From Fastidiosipila sp963510375 (lineage in GTDB: Bacteria; Bacillota; Clostridia; Saccharofermentanales; Fastidiosipilaceae), in the NCBI GenBank assembly GCA_963510375.1, contig CAUPES010000025.1, forward strand, positions 1-6,501: a stretch of DNA of 6,501 nucleotides, given 5' to 3'. A program made the position numbers and the translations under genes. A model generated the notes under the pieces. It worked only from the letters and a program-made list of their open reading frames with translations. It was not told where the DNA came from and ran no database searches. Shown here one piece after another: positions 5,980 to 6,501 of the stretch; position 1 is the stretch's first letter; every line of letters starts with the position of its first letter.

Positions 5980-6501
<522 letters not shown>

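Overview
The window reads as an AT-rich (low-GC) Bacillota accessory region, most likely part of a decayed mobile element. Shine-Dalgarno sites are strong AGGAGG types, the promoters are sigma-A-like, and the gene families (CadC-type ArsR, CadD, large serine recombinase, DUF1413-like protein) are typical of Bacillota. The genus cannot be fixed from the sequence.

Layout. Positions 53-286 (minus strand) hold a small hypothetical gene with its own promoter. About 460-702 is a first relic (copy 1) of an insertion-sequence-like element: GATATGTTT-type terminal repeats followed by a 73-nt block. About 776-860 is a second, different tandem repeat. About 878-1643 is a graveyard of truncated genes: the C-terminal end of a DNA methyltransferase or type IIG enzyme, a possible few codons of a cytosine-5 methyltransferase start, and an internally deleted large serine recombinase with a strong terminator. 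A frameshifted DUF1413-like gene follows (1723-1886).

The intact core (1904-5238) is a metal-resistance cassette. It has a near-consensus promoter flanked by operator-like sites, a CadC/SmtB-type repressor, a free-standing heavy-metal-associated (HMA) domain protein, a P1B-type Zn/Cd/Pb ATPase without its own N-terminal metal-binding domain, a terminator, and then a CopZ-N-like Zn/[2Fe-2S] metallochaperone. A second copy (copy 2) of the IS-like element follows at about 5241-5676. It carries a strikingly hairpin-rich 5360-5600 segment that copy 1 lacks. After an AT-rich spacer, a promoter and a leader of about 135 nt precede a CadD-family cadmium transporter that runs off the right edge.

How it works together (inference from families): metal binding releases the ArsR repressor from operators in front of its own gene and of the HMA-ATPase pair. 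The HMA protein probably delivers metal to the ATPase, which exports it. The CopZ-N protein may handle or reduce metal in the cytosol, and CadD gives a second, separately controlled export route. The HMA and Zn/[2Fe-2S] parts, which are fused in Archaeoglobus CopZ, are here separate genes on either side of the pump. Two direct copies of the IS-like block bracket the dead recombinase genes plus the cassette, which suggests how it was assembled or could be lost.
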